64,000 nucleotides of DNA, taken from positions 14,398,295 through 14,462,294 of the forward strand of contig CM057002.1 in NCBI GenBank assembly GCA_029891345.1. Reading direction: 5' to 3'. This document shows, one piece after another, positions 1 through 11,000 of the stretch. Positions within the stretch are counted from its first letter, which is position 1. Each line of letters opens with the position of its first letter. The DNA is from Dryococelus australis (taxonomy: Eukaryota > Arthropoda > Insecta > Phasmatodea > Phasmatidae). The position numbers and the translations under genes are program-made. The notes under the pieces are model-generated. The model had not been told where the DNA came from. It worked only from the letters and a program-made list of their open reading frames with translations, and made no database searches.

Positions 1-1751
1 AAAGTGATCACTTTACTGCACACAGCCTTTGCCAGGCATGTAAATAAAGATAGCAAGGTATCACATGTAGGCCTGGCTCCAGTGGAATAGGACAGAGGTG
101 ACAACGGGCAGGAGCACTTTTAGTTGAGCAGTGCACTCCCCATAATTTGGTGTTTGCATTGATGCATGATGTGCTATGGACTAAGGAGGTGCGTCACGGC
201 TCAAGTATTTTGGTGTGTGTGAGAGGGCACACACACCTGGAGTGAGTTTGAACTCTATTCACAGCACAGAACAGGAGCCCAAACAGTGTAGAAGACTGGT
301 GGTGATGCTTTCTAGTTGGGCACAAAGTCAGGGACTGCAAGCACAATTTTACGTTTCGGTGGAACCACTTTCACGGGTATACCTGTCTTGGGGAGGCTGC
401 TGGACCAGCTGAAGCTCAGGAGATGATGCACCGGTGGTCAGCGGGTCGCTGGCAGCTTGTCTCTGTGAGTTGGAACCCTCTAATCCACGGGTTGGTTATA
501 CCGTACAAGATTACCTCACCACTGGTCGTGGGAATAGTTCTGGCATGGGTGCTGGTGAGGCTGGCTTTTCTAGATGGTAAATTACTTCAGCTCTCTCATG
601 TGTTGGGAGGTTGTCAAGGACAGTTGGTGGGACCTAACCTCGTGTTGGTATTTAGAGATGACAGCCCTTTTAACCGTCTTACATATACCACTCCTGCTGG
701 AGTAGGGCAAGAGTCCTGCGGCGGGGGAGCATGTCACATTCGTCTCTACTTAAGTGTACTTCCACGCACAGTATTGACGGGCCAAGCTGTCCGCCCTATC
801 CCCGTATCCAACACCAGAAGTGCAGTGGACACAGTGGCAACAATTACAATACTTGGGGAGTCCCCCCTTAAGGGTCAGGCCCCCAGATTCAGGAAAATAC
901 CCTCTCTGGGAAAAGGAGCATGGTGGAAGGAGCACAACCCAGATCGTTAGTCCGATCCCAAGAGGATGACTACCCACTGCCGTGCTATACAGCTGACTGC
1001 ATAAAATAGGTGGCTGTCCAAGGTGTATGCGTCATACAGAAACTAGCAGCCCTCAGCTACTTTCAGCAAACTGGATTATAATCAAATTTCCGGTCTCCCA
1101 CTGTCCCATGGCGGACCTGATGTTTACTGGGGAAGGTTCTCTATAAACAAGAGATTAACAGTGGCTGGCTCTGCTAGACAGGTGAAGGCAACCTGTTTCT
1201 AAGCTAAGAGTGTGGTGAAGGAGCTGACAGACTGGAGTTCCAAGGGCTGTGCTCGGATATTTATACTCTTCCTGTTTCACCCTTGGTCTCGTGGATGGGG
1301 CGGCACCTGCTGGCTGAAGTTTTCCAGCTGCTGCATATTTTAGCAATACATACTAGTAATGGCATCCCTTGGCACGCTATAGTACTAGGTGACGAAGCAT
1401 CATCTCGTTCGACCGGTGAACAGTAAAATTTATTCAGGCTGATGAGAGTACGTATGTCTTTTACCGTTTGGTAAACAATACAAATTCTAGGTGTCTGGAA
1501 GATAGTACTACCAATGTAACTCTGTTCAGGCGTGGTGCTAAGGGCAAGTCGGTTTAAATAAGTACAAAAAATGTCATGTGTTAGCAATAAAGAGACTGTT
1601 CTGTAGCAATCTGCACTATTCACAAGGAACTGGTGTTTACTGCCAGCTAGGAGCACGGTTAACATTGCTTTGAAAAAGTGTACAACTACTTTCCAAGTAT
1701 CTAACAAATTATTTGTATAATACTTCCACTCATCACAGAAATTTTTGATAC
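1..1751. other. No gene recognised
   Basis: Moderately GC-rich for the first ~1.4 kb, then AT-rich. The longest open frame (423-950, plus, 175 codons) has no domain I recognise, no convincing splice context and an unbiased composition. A retroelement remnant is possible because the next segment is a repeat, but I see no LTR boundary, reverse transcriptase motif or zinc knuckle. Confidence 0.4.
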
Positions 1752-3388
1752 TGACGCCGGCTAACAGTCAGCAGCGCTAGAGCCCATGACAGCGCTCACC
1801 ACGCAAGTGTTTTCAGAGAGTCCAATAATTTTGAACTCGCATAAATAATATTTTTCAGTGTAAAATGTGTTATATTGTATTTGCTGTGTTTAAATGTGAT
1901 ATTCTGGCATGAACGCCATACTATACACATTAAATTATGAAAATTCATAAGAAAATTATAAAAGTGTAAAATTTAATTTTTGCCATTTTATTTTTATATT
2001 AAAATATTTTACTCGGCGTGCATAGCACTTTTGCTTATGTGTACCCCGTAGGCAGCCATGGTAGGTCTGTGCGACTCTTGCCTCTGGACAGTCTCGATGA
2101 GAGCTGGCAAGGTAAGACACTGTCACGGATGTAGGTTTTCATTGTCAGTTTAGTGTACCGGTTAACCTTTGCTTGCGTATGTATTTGTCAGACATTTCTC
2201 CAGCATTATGCTCCCGCTTTGAAAATTTATTTCGCCCCGGTGGCATTTTTAACTTAATGGAGGCGGAGTAGAAAGATGGCGAGGATACACGACCTGCACA
2301 ACTTGAATCAGGTGCAATCTGCCTATGTTTATGGCGTTTCATTGTAATTTCAGCATTATTGGTACACACAATTTTAAGGGCTTTGATTTTATATATGGAT
2401 TTGAGGGTAATTTATCATGTTTGATTATCTTATGGCAACGTCATGTATAACCACGTGGCCGACCAACACCAAGTCTTTGTGCCATCATTGCATTTTGAGT
2501 GTTTATTTATGTAACATAGTATGTGCAATATTTTATTAAAGGTTCTATGTTAAATTTTGTTGTCAGGGTTCCATGTAATTTCACGTAAATTGATGCTTTT
2601 TGTAATTGACCATGCGGTCATGTTAATGTTTGATTTTACCGCCATCAGGCATGTTACATGCCTGTAACCATTTCAATCATAAAGAGAATGATTTTCTCAG
2701 AAAGAATAATCTTTTGTCTGAATTTAATTTGCAGTTTCCATGAAGAAATATTGCAATTTCACCTGCACCACGTGGTCTGCTACGAACTTCATCCAATGGC
2801 ATCCGCGCCTTCTAAACTTGTTTTCACATGTGTGTTTATCGTGAATGCTCATTTCATGTCCCATCTTGTTTCATGTATCTTTGAGGGTTTTTGTAATTTG
2901 TGTACGGTGCAATTATTCCAGTCCCAGCAGACTCTGTGTATAGGCCATCACCACACTACCCGCATGCTGGAGGGTGAGCCCCGACGAGTTTGCGTTAGTG
3001 ATGCAGAGTAACCACACGTGTTAATGTATCATTAGGGTTTCATTTTGTAAGTGCCTGTCTTCAGGGAAAGCTGTCAGTTCACCCTAGCGGCTGTTGGCCC
3101 TTCATGTCATGTTGATTATATGCACAATATCAATAAAAACAAATCTCACAGTGAACTTACCTCTTTCATTTGTAGTGAAATGTCTTAGCCACATGTGTTT
3201 TCCAAGTGATAAATACGTTTAGTAAAAGTTTAGTATTGCCTACGTGTTTGTAAGTACGCGTGGGTGAGACGAACACACAGCATTCCTGAGAATCCCAAGC
3301 CTCAATAGCACTGTGATTGAGAAGCACCGCTGGCGCCCAAATTACCAGTAAGTATTTGTGTCATTGTTTGTCTTGTGTCTTACTCGAT
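1752..3388 (+). repeat. Family-A dispersed repeat, copy 1 (shortened)
   Basis: First of three same-strand copies (others at 15,835 and 27,641). It starts TGACGCCGGCTAACAGTCAG and shares ordered landmarks with the others: GTAGGCAGCCATGGTAGGT near 2,050, CCGGTTAACCTTTGCTT near 2,160, a stretch around 2,645-2,900, and a 3' end with ACCAGTAAGTATTTGTGTCA. It is about 0.3 kb shorter than the other two and lacks the final CCCGACGGCATCA box. The TG...CA ends of the intact copies fit a solo LTR; their imperfect inverted ends also allow a non-autonomous DNA element. Open frames inside it are not conserved between copies and are not called genes. Confidence 0.8.
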
Positions 3389-4556
3389 AAAACATGTTGC
3401 TATTACACAATATAGTACTCCTCCTATTAAAGACAGTTTGACAGCATATGGTAGGTGGAACACCTATTTTAATGGCCGGAGGCCTTTGCCCAACTGTTGA
3501 ATGAGTAACCCCAGTGTTTACGAAAATATAAGCATGTCTATGAAACACTAACAAATACCTAAATTTTGTGAGCCAAAATTTATTAGCAATTAAATAGAGT
3601 GAGAAAAGAACATGAAAATATACAAAAGGCATTATTAAATGAATATACAAAACATCCATAACACACTTACAGAGAGTAACTTCAATGTTGTCTTACACAG
3701 GAATGTTTCTATTAAAACACACATTTCAAATAAGTTTACACAATAAAACTTAACTTCTAAAGTATAAAATTTATCCTCAAAATGTTTGAATATAGTACAA
3801 AGTACTCTAAAGGTCTTTCAGTCTGACTTAATATGGTTTTGACTGTCTCATTTAACCAAATTTGATGGAACCATTGGTAGTTCGGTTGAACTGGAGGCAC
3901 TTGCTGGTTTACATAGTTCAGTACTGTAACACATTGTAAAGGAAATTCAACAAAGGTCTTGGATCATATAAAGCTCACAAATGGAAAAAATCTAAATGTA
4001 CACTCTTATTGCAAAACAAAACGCAGTATTTGAATTGCAAGCATTAGCCAAATACTTATTTTACACTAAGAGTATAATTCAAATGTAGCATCTAAAAAAT
4101 GGCTAATATCAGAATTCCATCTTTCACTATCATGATTTGGCGAGTTAAGATTCTATCAGTTATTTTATGGAAAGATTATACTGAACCAAATGCTGCACAT
4201 TGTTCTCTATCTACAAAGTAATTTCGAAAGAATGTGGAGTCAGGTCTTAGAAGATAGTTTAACAGCCTAAGAAATTAGCAAATAGACATACAAAAGAAAC
4301 TGTCCTATCACATCTTTCAAATTTTGAAGGTCTTGTTGAATCGATGGCAACTTCATTATGTCTGCATCACATATAACTGTATCCTGACAGATTAATACTG
4401 AACCATTTGTTTCAGTTACCAAATATGTTTTTGTTTCTAGTAGACGGTAGCTTTCGTTCAAAGCTTACTGCTGTTAGCTCTCAAGTCTGCCAAGTCAACA
4501 CAAGAACTAGTTATGTGCCACCTTCTCTTTATTTAAGAGTCCAGGCAAACTAGACC
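3389..4556. other. AT-rich sequence, no gene recognised
   Basis: AT-rich. A short minus-strand open frame at 4,267-4,461 (64 codons) is preceded by a possible acceptor (…GCTAACAG), but I find no partner exon and no recognisable domain. It is not called. Confidence 0.4.
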
Positions 4557-5032
4557 AAAAAAGTCAAATTGAACAAAACATGTAGTTCCAAAAATTTCAG
4601 GAAAGTGTAGGGGTAGGTCCCCTGAACAACATAAAATCCCATCGATTTTCGGGACGGGGGGGAGGGTGTGTGTGTTTAAGGTCCCCTCCCTTTTTTTTTT
4701 TTAAGTGTGATTATATATATATATATATATATAAATAAACTCGAAAAAGGTGTGGGGCACAGAAAATGTATGCCGGAGCAACATGAGAGAGGATTAAATT
4801 CCCTACAAAATGGCACTTAAGTTTGTTCCTATCTGTTATGGTTTCCGAGATATCCACCGGCCAAAATGGATCCTTTTTGAGAAAAGTTGTTTAGCCTCAT
4901 GCTTTTCATCAAATTTGCCCTTCTAGCTCTTAACTCTTTCGTTTTACAGAAACATCGTCGGCAAGAAAGTTGTAGGTGCATGCACACACACACAAACACA
5001 CACACACAAAAAACTGGTTAAAAGTTAGAGTG
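4557..5032 (+). repeat. Left arm of an inverted repeat around the nuclease-like pseudogene
   Basis: Diverged inverted copy of 6,297-6,785. Matching landmarks, read inward, are AACATGTAGTTCCAAAA, ATCGATTTTCGGG, a run of T after GGTCCC, GTTTGTTCCTATCTGTTATG, TTTCCGAGATATCC, TTCTAGCTCTT and GTTTTACAGAAACAT, ending near ACTGGT-AAAGTTA. Each arm is about 480 bp with about 1.26 kb between them. The arm carries a short (AT)n run (about 4,712-4,733) and a CA-rich run (about 4,984-5,010). Confidence 0.75.
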
Positions 5033-5268
5033 ATTTGAATTTATAAGTACATGTAGGTACCACATAATCATCCAAAAATATGTCTGTCAACATAGGAAAA
5101 ATTCATTTCTCCAGAAAATCGCTAATATACTAGTTAGGAATAAAGTAACGAAACTCTAATTAGAACAAAATCGTTTTATTTACAAAAAAAAAAAGTCATT
5201 TATTTTCAAAATCCATAAAATCTTCTTCCACACCTTACTCTCGTATCTGTGCACTGTTCATAAAGGCT

Positions 5269-6331
5269 CTATCGCATCCACATCTGCCACCACAGCCAGT
5301 AGCAAAACATTGAATTCAGGATGCTGTCAGGAGCTATTGGATCCATTTTTTTGATGGGGTTGAGTACTCCACCGTCGTCTCGTACCCAACCCCAACGTGC
5401 TGGATTGAGAGTCGTTGTCAAGACATTGTTGTGTCTGTAAATACACTCTGAAAGATTGCTTGGCTGCACCTTGGGTCGGTGGCAGTGAAGCACCTTGGTG
5501 AAGGATTTCACAAAGGAGTTGTATTGGTGATTGTTCAAATCATGTTCACTCACTTGGTGGGGCCTGGTACATGGTGAGAAAAATCTCCTCTCCAGCTTGG
5601 GATACTGCATCAGGTGTTGATGTGGTGTTGTAGATGATGTCGGCTATAGCTGTAGTCTCATTTGGCATTTATAGGAAACACTTCAGGATGGACAATTTGT
5701 TTTTGTTGAATATCACACATGTTGTGTCACAACCTATGAAACTGTGGACTAACAGGATAGATCCACTAAAGGGTAGCTCCTGCAATTGTCTGGTGGAGTA
5801 TATCTTATCAATGTCTCCTCTTTCAGGCTTCATGAAATATACATTTCTGTCTGGTGGTATGAGGGCTGTTAGTAGGATGAGCAGGTCAACATCTCCTCCA
5901 ATAACTACTACAGGCGAATGAGAAGTAACCTTGTTTAAGTCACATCTTACGATACCACCTTCAGTATCACCTGTAGCGGTACTCACCCCTATCCCTCTTG
6001 CAGTCAACATCTCAATTAACAACTCAACCATCTTGTTCTTTTCATTGGCAAGAAAGTCCTTCTGCTGAACAGTGGCCAGCATACGTTAATAAAAGTTAAC
6101 ATCCACAGATGTTTTAGATGCTCTTCTCCGCTTCTGTTCGGCACATTTAGTAGAATTAACGTCTTCGTACCCATCAAAAACTACAGTAGAGTTGGCACCG
6201 TAATGATTGATAAGGTATGATACATACTGTTTGCCGATGGAAGAGAACTTGGTACCAACATTCCACTTAACTATATGGAGGAGGAAGCCACCATCCACTA
6301 CAGTGTAACTTTCGACCAGTTGAAGATACAC
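5269..6331 (-). pseudogene. Broken PIN/flap-endonuclease-like gene of an arthropod/cnidarian repeat-associated family
   Basis: Three consecutive minus-strand blocks match an uncharacterised metazoan family resembling PIN/FEN nucleases. Block 1 (6,331-6,086) carries VVFDGYEDVNSTKCAEQKRR. Block 2 (6,082-5,669) carries VVVIGGDVDLLILLTAL and the hallmark HSFIGCDTT. Block 3 (5,610-5,269) carries the C-terminal signature LNPARWGW. Blocks 1 and 2 are in one frame, separated by a single TAA at 6,083-6,085. Block 3 is in another frame, and part of the intervening sequence (about 5,560-5,620) reads best in a third frame, so there are at least two shifts. The GDVDLL and CDTT acidic residues are those expected to bind metal in such a fold; that is inference. 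It lies between ~480-bp inverted repeats, and the first coding residues fall inside the right arm. It cannot make a full protein as read. Family assignment is from memory of conserved motifs. Confidence 0.7.
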
Positions 6332-6785
6332 ACATATATATATATCTCTGCGTGTGCGTGTAAAATACTCTACAACTTACTCCGCAACAATGTTTCTGTA
6401 AAACGAAACAGTGAAGAGCTAGAACAGCAAATTTGACAAAAAACGGGAGGCAAAACAATTTTTTTTTCCTTCTAAAATTATCAATTTTTGCCTGCGGATA
6501 TCTCGGAAACTATAACAGATAGGAACAAACTCATATATTCTATCTTGTAGGAAATTTACTCCTCTTTCATTTTGCTTCCACATCAATTTTCTGTGTGACG
6601 CACTACTTTGGAGTTATAAGAGGAAAATTTAAAAAAAAAAGGGACCTTTGAACCTCCCCCCAACCCTGGAAACCCGAAAATCGATGGAACTTTATTGTAT
6701 GTTGTTCAGGGAACTTAATCCTACACATGCCTGAAACTTTTGGAACTACATGTTTTAGTTCGTCAATTTTTCCTGTTTTACCCGA
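6297..6785 (-). repeat. Right arm of the inverted repeat around the nuclease-like pseudogene
   Basis: Inverted counterpart of 4,557-5,032. The inner edge overlaps the first codons of the pseudogene (minus frame around 6,297-6,331), so the repeat either includes the gene's 5' end or arose by inverted duplication of it. Contains a TATATA run near 6,335. No clear target-site duplication is visible outside either arm. Confidence 0.75.
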
Positions 6786-6920
6786 CTATAAGCATGATGG
6801 TGAACTACAAGGCTAAAAAAAAACCCTGTGTTTTGGATTTTGAACCAACTCTTACAAGACAACCCAAATAGCCTAAACTAAAATGCCACAATCTCCTCGA
6901 CTTCTGCTCTGAAACTTCGC

Positions 6921-7035
6921 GGGGGGGGGGGGGGGGGGGCAAAAATAAAAACAAGCAAGACATTTATATTGTACGTACATAATAACTTGGGACAAATGAA
7001 AATTGATTTAAAATCAAGGGGGGGGGGGGGGGGGG
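6921..7035. repeat. Two poly-G tracts
   Basis: Runs of about 19 G (6,921-6,939) and 16 G (7,020-7,035) in AT-rich DNA. Similar runs occur at about 10,677-10,695, 31,161-31,170 and 53,714-53,724 (plus strand), and as C runs at about 25,646-25,659 and 56,021-56,037. They are true homopolymer tracts or assembly length artefacts. Confidence 0.85.
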
Positions 7036-7094
7036 AAAGAGTGACTATACTTCAGTTATGTAAACAGCAACATATTTTTTATTTCTGTATGATG

Positions 7095-7330
7095 GTAGGA
7101 GCATGCACGAATGGACAAAATGAGAAATGAACAAGTGGGAAATTATAAGATGACCATCCAAGACAGAATAGAGAGGTTTAGATCCAGATCATATGGCCAT
7201 GTGATGAGATTGGAGAAGGGGAGGTTAACAAAGAGTATGCTGAAATGGTAAGTGGAGGGTAGTCAGCAAAGAAGAATTAAACAAGAAAAGTGGCTGACAA
7301 GTGGAGGGAATAGCAACTATACACATAGTC
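7095..7330 (+). mobile_element. LINE ORF2 C-terminal scrap
   Basis: From 7,121 one plus frame reads DRIERFRSRSYGHVMRLEKG and then RLTKSMLKW, the tail signature of many non-LTR retrotransposon ORF2 proteins (a 'GHVxRM…R' motif after the reverse transcriptase). A TAA follows KW, and the frame then continues EGSQQRRIKQEKWL, where the Gly-Arg-Pro-Arg motif would normally sit. It is a decayed 3' fragment without catalytic motifs and ends near a short TA run (about 7,346-7,357). Confidence 0.6.
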
Positions 7331-7916
7331 AAATAACCAAAAAGATATATATATATATTCTACAAAGTAATAAATTTTGTCTATTTGTTTCAAAGGTAAA
7401 AGTATTTGAGCAGCTAATCTCTTTCCTGGCATAAATTTGGTGAAAGCATCTCGGTATCAGCACAGTCTACATCAGGCGAACAGTAGCACGAATGAACTGC
7501 AGTCAGCCTTAGTAGCACTCAAAACATTTTATAAAAATAGAGTCTTTATGAACACATTTGGTCCATATTACACAGCTCGTTAAGCTTTAAAACTGCCACT
7601 ATCTGGTGTGTCAAAGTATTTCTTTATCTGAAGCCTCATCAATGTAACATTTCAAGCACTTCTATTGCACAAACATGAACACCACAAACAACTCTGTAAT
7701 AAAATATATCCCAATAAAATTCTTATAAAAATATTTCTGTCTTGACTAATTATGTCACATTGACTAATTATGTCACAACTGTCACATTGTGATGTAACTG
7801 CATTTTATATAATATTCCATGCTTATTGCTATGATGCTTCTTCCTTTTCATTACAAAATTATCACAGTTTATAATCAGTTTACAATTTTCTTTCTTTTCA
7901 TTCAAGTGGATGGAAG
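7331..7916 (-). other. Probable imd 3' flank / 3' UTR
   Basis: AT-rich sequence directly after the imd stop codon on the minus strand. I see no coding frame and could not pick a convincing AATAAA poly(A) signal in the first few hundred bases, so the transcript end is not placed. Confidence 0.35.
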
Positions 7917-8057
7917 TTAAGAATCGTTAAATTTAATTTTATGCAGCTCTATCACCGCAGCAACCTCATTTGACTTGTAAAGATGTTTTGCCAGTGACTT
8001 TATCGTTGCTTTGCTGGTTCTGGTCCTCTTCCAGTCCAATAACAGTTGGTACACCAC
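7917..8057 (-). CDS. imd: imd exon 4: end of death domain and stop
   Basis: Begins after acceptor TCTCTCTTTGCAAG and runs 47 codons to TAA (7,917-7,919). It starts VVYQLLLDWKRTRTSK and ends HKIKFNDS. The WK pair and following helix-forming residues (…SLAKHLYKSNEVAAVIEL…) match helices 5-6 of a death domain. Phase 0 entry joins exactly to exon 3, which ends GAA before GTACGT. It contains the Trp expected in the C-terminal half of IMD death domains. Confidence 0.88.
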   Translation of the reverse strand: MVYQLLLDWKRTRTSKATIKSLAKHLYKSNEVAAVIELHKIKFNDS

Positions 8058-11000
8058 CTTGCAAAGAGAGAAGATGGCAATTATAAGTAGTTAATGGAAC
8101 TACATAAATCACCACTCTTACGTGTAAGATTTGCTGAAAACAAGGAAGATTATTCCAATGCTAGGAGGGCTCAAAGCAACCCACAATACTTGCAGGTTAT
8201 TACAGTTTTAGCAAAGAAAGTTGTACAGTAAAATTGCAATACAATATACTTCACATTAACGTACAATTTTCAATTCCCACCCAAAGACTGTAAACTATGT
8301 AAAAACAGTTAAATTTAAAATACAAAATTTATGTTAACATTCAGCGCAACAAAGATTCTTTTACCTTGTTTCTTCCAAAATGGAATTATTAGTAATATAA
8401 TGTTCCTAAGTAATTTTTTCAGGAAATTTTTTTAACCATTTCTAACCTGAATCAGGTTTTGTTTACCAATGCAACACCTAAACCCCATGCCAAGTCAAAT
8501 TCACATTAAACCATAATTACTATTGTAAGAAATATTAACTTAAATTGATACAAACAAAATGGTGCTCCAGAAACACAAACGTGTCGTATTAACATCAAGC
8601 GGTGCATTTTACCTAGTGCAATGTCCTTTTGCAAGTGTTTCTTACAAGAAAACTAAAGAAGATTTGTAACTAAAATATTAATTTACTTCAAAGGATAAAT
8701 TTCCTCTGAATAAACTACATTCAATATTATTTGTTAAGGGCAAGTAATGTGATTTTTTTAAAGAGAAACTTCGCCAATAAGTAAGAAGTGTGTATTAGCA
8801 AACCATGCATTACTTTAATTTTGCAGGGCGTAATTTGTGCATTTAGTTTATGTATTTTAGAATGCAAAGTTTCATCCTAGGAAATATTAACTTGTAATTA
8901 CATACTAATTTTCTTTACTGACCAATTGTGCCATAACACCAAGGAGCCTATGTTGTAAAGATTTAGAAATAAGACTTTCAGTATAAAGTAATTTCGTTAC
9001 TAAGTATAAATAAAAGTTGAGGCTTTATTAACATACTGTAACATTGCAGGCATCAGAATAATTTTAGAACTGGAAGTTGAAGTTTCCACTGGAAAAGTCA
9101 CCATTTGCCCTTAAAATTACACTGAAGAAAGTTTATTCCAAAGATGTTTATCTTTTGACATAAATTAATATTTCAGTTAGAAATCATCTTAATTTTTCCG
9201 CAAGAAGCATTCAAAAATTGACATTGCACTTGGTAAAGCATATATAGTATTAAAAAGTATTAATCAATATTAATAAAAATTTTGGTGATAAGGTGGAATA
9301 AAGTTAATGCTTCTGGGAAATAATTCTATTCGTAATAGTGTACAAATTAATATTTCGTATAATTCTGATTTTACACAGGAGATATTTATATACAATCTTC
9401 ACAGGGAAAACAAATACACTTTGACACACAATTTCTAGAGTTTTTAGGGGTTAAAATTGAATAGTTTAGATTTTTATGAGGGTAGTGATTTTACAAAAGT
9501 AATTCCCATAAGGGAATTTTCTGTATGCTATGAGATGCAGTACCAAAACACTTACATACCGCTATGGTTAAATAATCTAGGCCGACACTAAGACGTGTTG
9601 TGAGTTGATAGAGAATCAATTGTTTGCAGCATATACATAACATACTGAACGTGACTTCCCACGCATTGACATTTAATTAATCCCATTGTGAATCATTTTC
9701 ATTGTACTGAAAAAGTTAACAAAAATTTTGTATGCTAAGGTAAAACATTTTTACATAGTCAACATATTGTATTTGGGTGGGAATTAACAGTATTATGTTA
9801 AAGTGAAGTACATTATAACTGAATTTTACTGTTTCCCTGCTATACAAATACTTTTAGTGCCACAACTGCTGGTGAGTGAATTTATGGAAAGCAGCTTGTG
9901 GCCAGCAAGGGGAGGGTTAGCTGCACGCACAGCCTGATGCCGTACTGAAAACATGTCTTCGCATTATCAGTTGCGCACTTGCTTATGTGGCGCCAAATGT
10001 TTTTAAGCAGTTGGCACACAGCCAGGCCATCCCTGATAACTGCAGCTGTCACCAATTAAGCAGTGCCAGAGGACCAAGTGCAGGCATCTAGCGAGGTGAG
10101 CCACCAGCATTTGTGGCGCTTATAGTACTAATGTAATGACATGTTTCAAGTCCACATGCAGTGTCACGAGTATTTATCACACCTTTGCACACAAGCTCTC
10201 GGTACAGTAGTACACGCTTCCCAAGGCCAATAAATGTCCATTCTGACATTTATGCAAAGTAATAAATAATAATCAAATTTAATTTTATAATAGCAATCAT
10301 AGACATACAGTAAAACCCCTCTATTACGACCACCTCTCTATTAAGACCCAATCCTGAGGAACCGTGAAAAGTTTGGGTCGAAAATTTGAGGCACATCTAA
10401 AAATAGATACAGAAATCCCTAGTCTACCACGATATCTTGAACCGCTGTTTCAGTTATGCGCAGATTTGTTTTTGTAGACCTTTCCTCCAACCATGGTATT
10501 AGTTTCTATTATCCACAGTTTTCAGTCTATGGAAAACTAGCCCTTAATGATAGTGGTCGCGCTCTTCTCAAGCTACCATCATAGACTTTGACATTTGTTG
10601 TCTCAAGCAGCGTGAAGCAATAAATCACTTAATGCCAGAAGGGGAACACTGATGTATTTTCCGTGAAAAACAAGCCGGGGGGGGGGGGGGGGGGGATTTT
10701 TTGTCCTAGTCACATGCCACCGTCTCTGCCTCTGCCTTACCCTCCCTGTCATTTTTCGCTTCCATTATCCCTCCCTTTTTTTTGCTGTAAAAAAAACAGC
10801 GGCACATTACAAAGACCAGTTTCTTAATCAGTGTATGTATAACTTCAAATTTAATTCAATGCCCTTTTTTTTTTTTATAATTATATTTAAGTTTAAGTGC
10901 ACCCATGATGCCTACGTAATATGCTAATTTGTTATGGTGGGCAATAGTTTTTTTTTTCTTGTGAAGTCAATTTAATGAGTAAAGTGAATAAAGATAAGTG

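Noticed and set aside
423-950. 175-codon plus frame, the longest near the window start
   Set aside because: No recognisable domain, no splice partners, and an overlapping antisense frame of similar quality.
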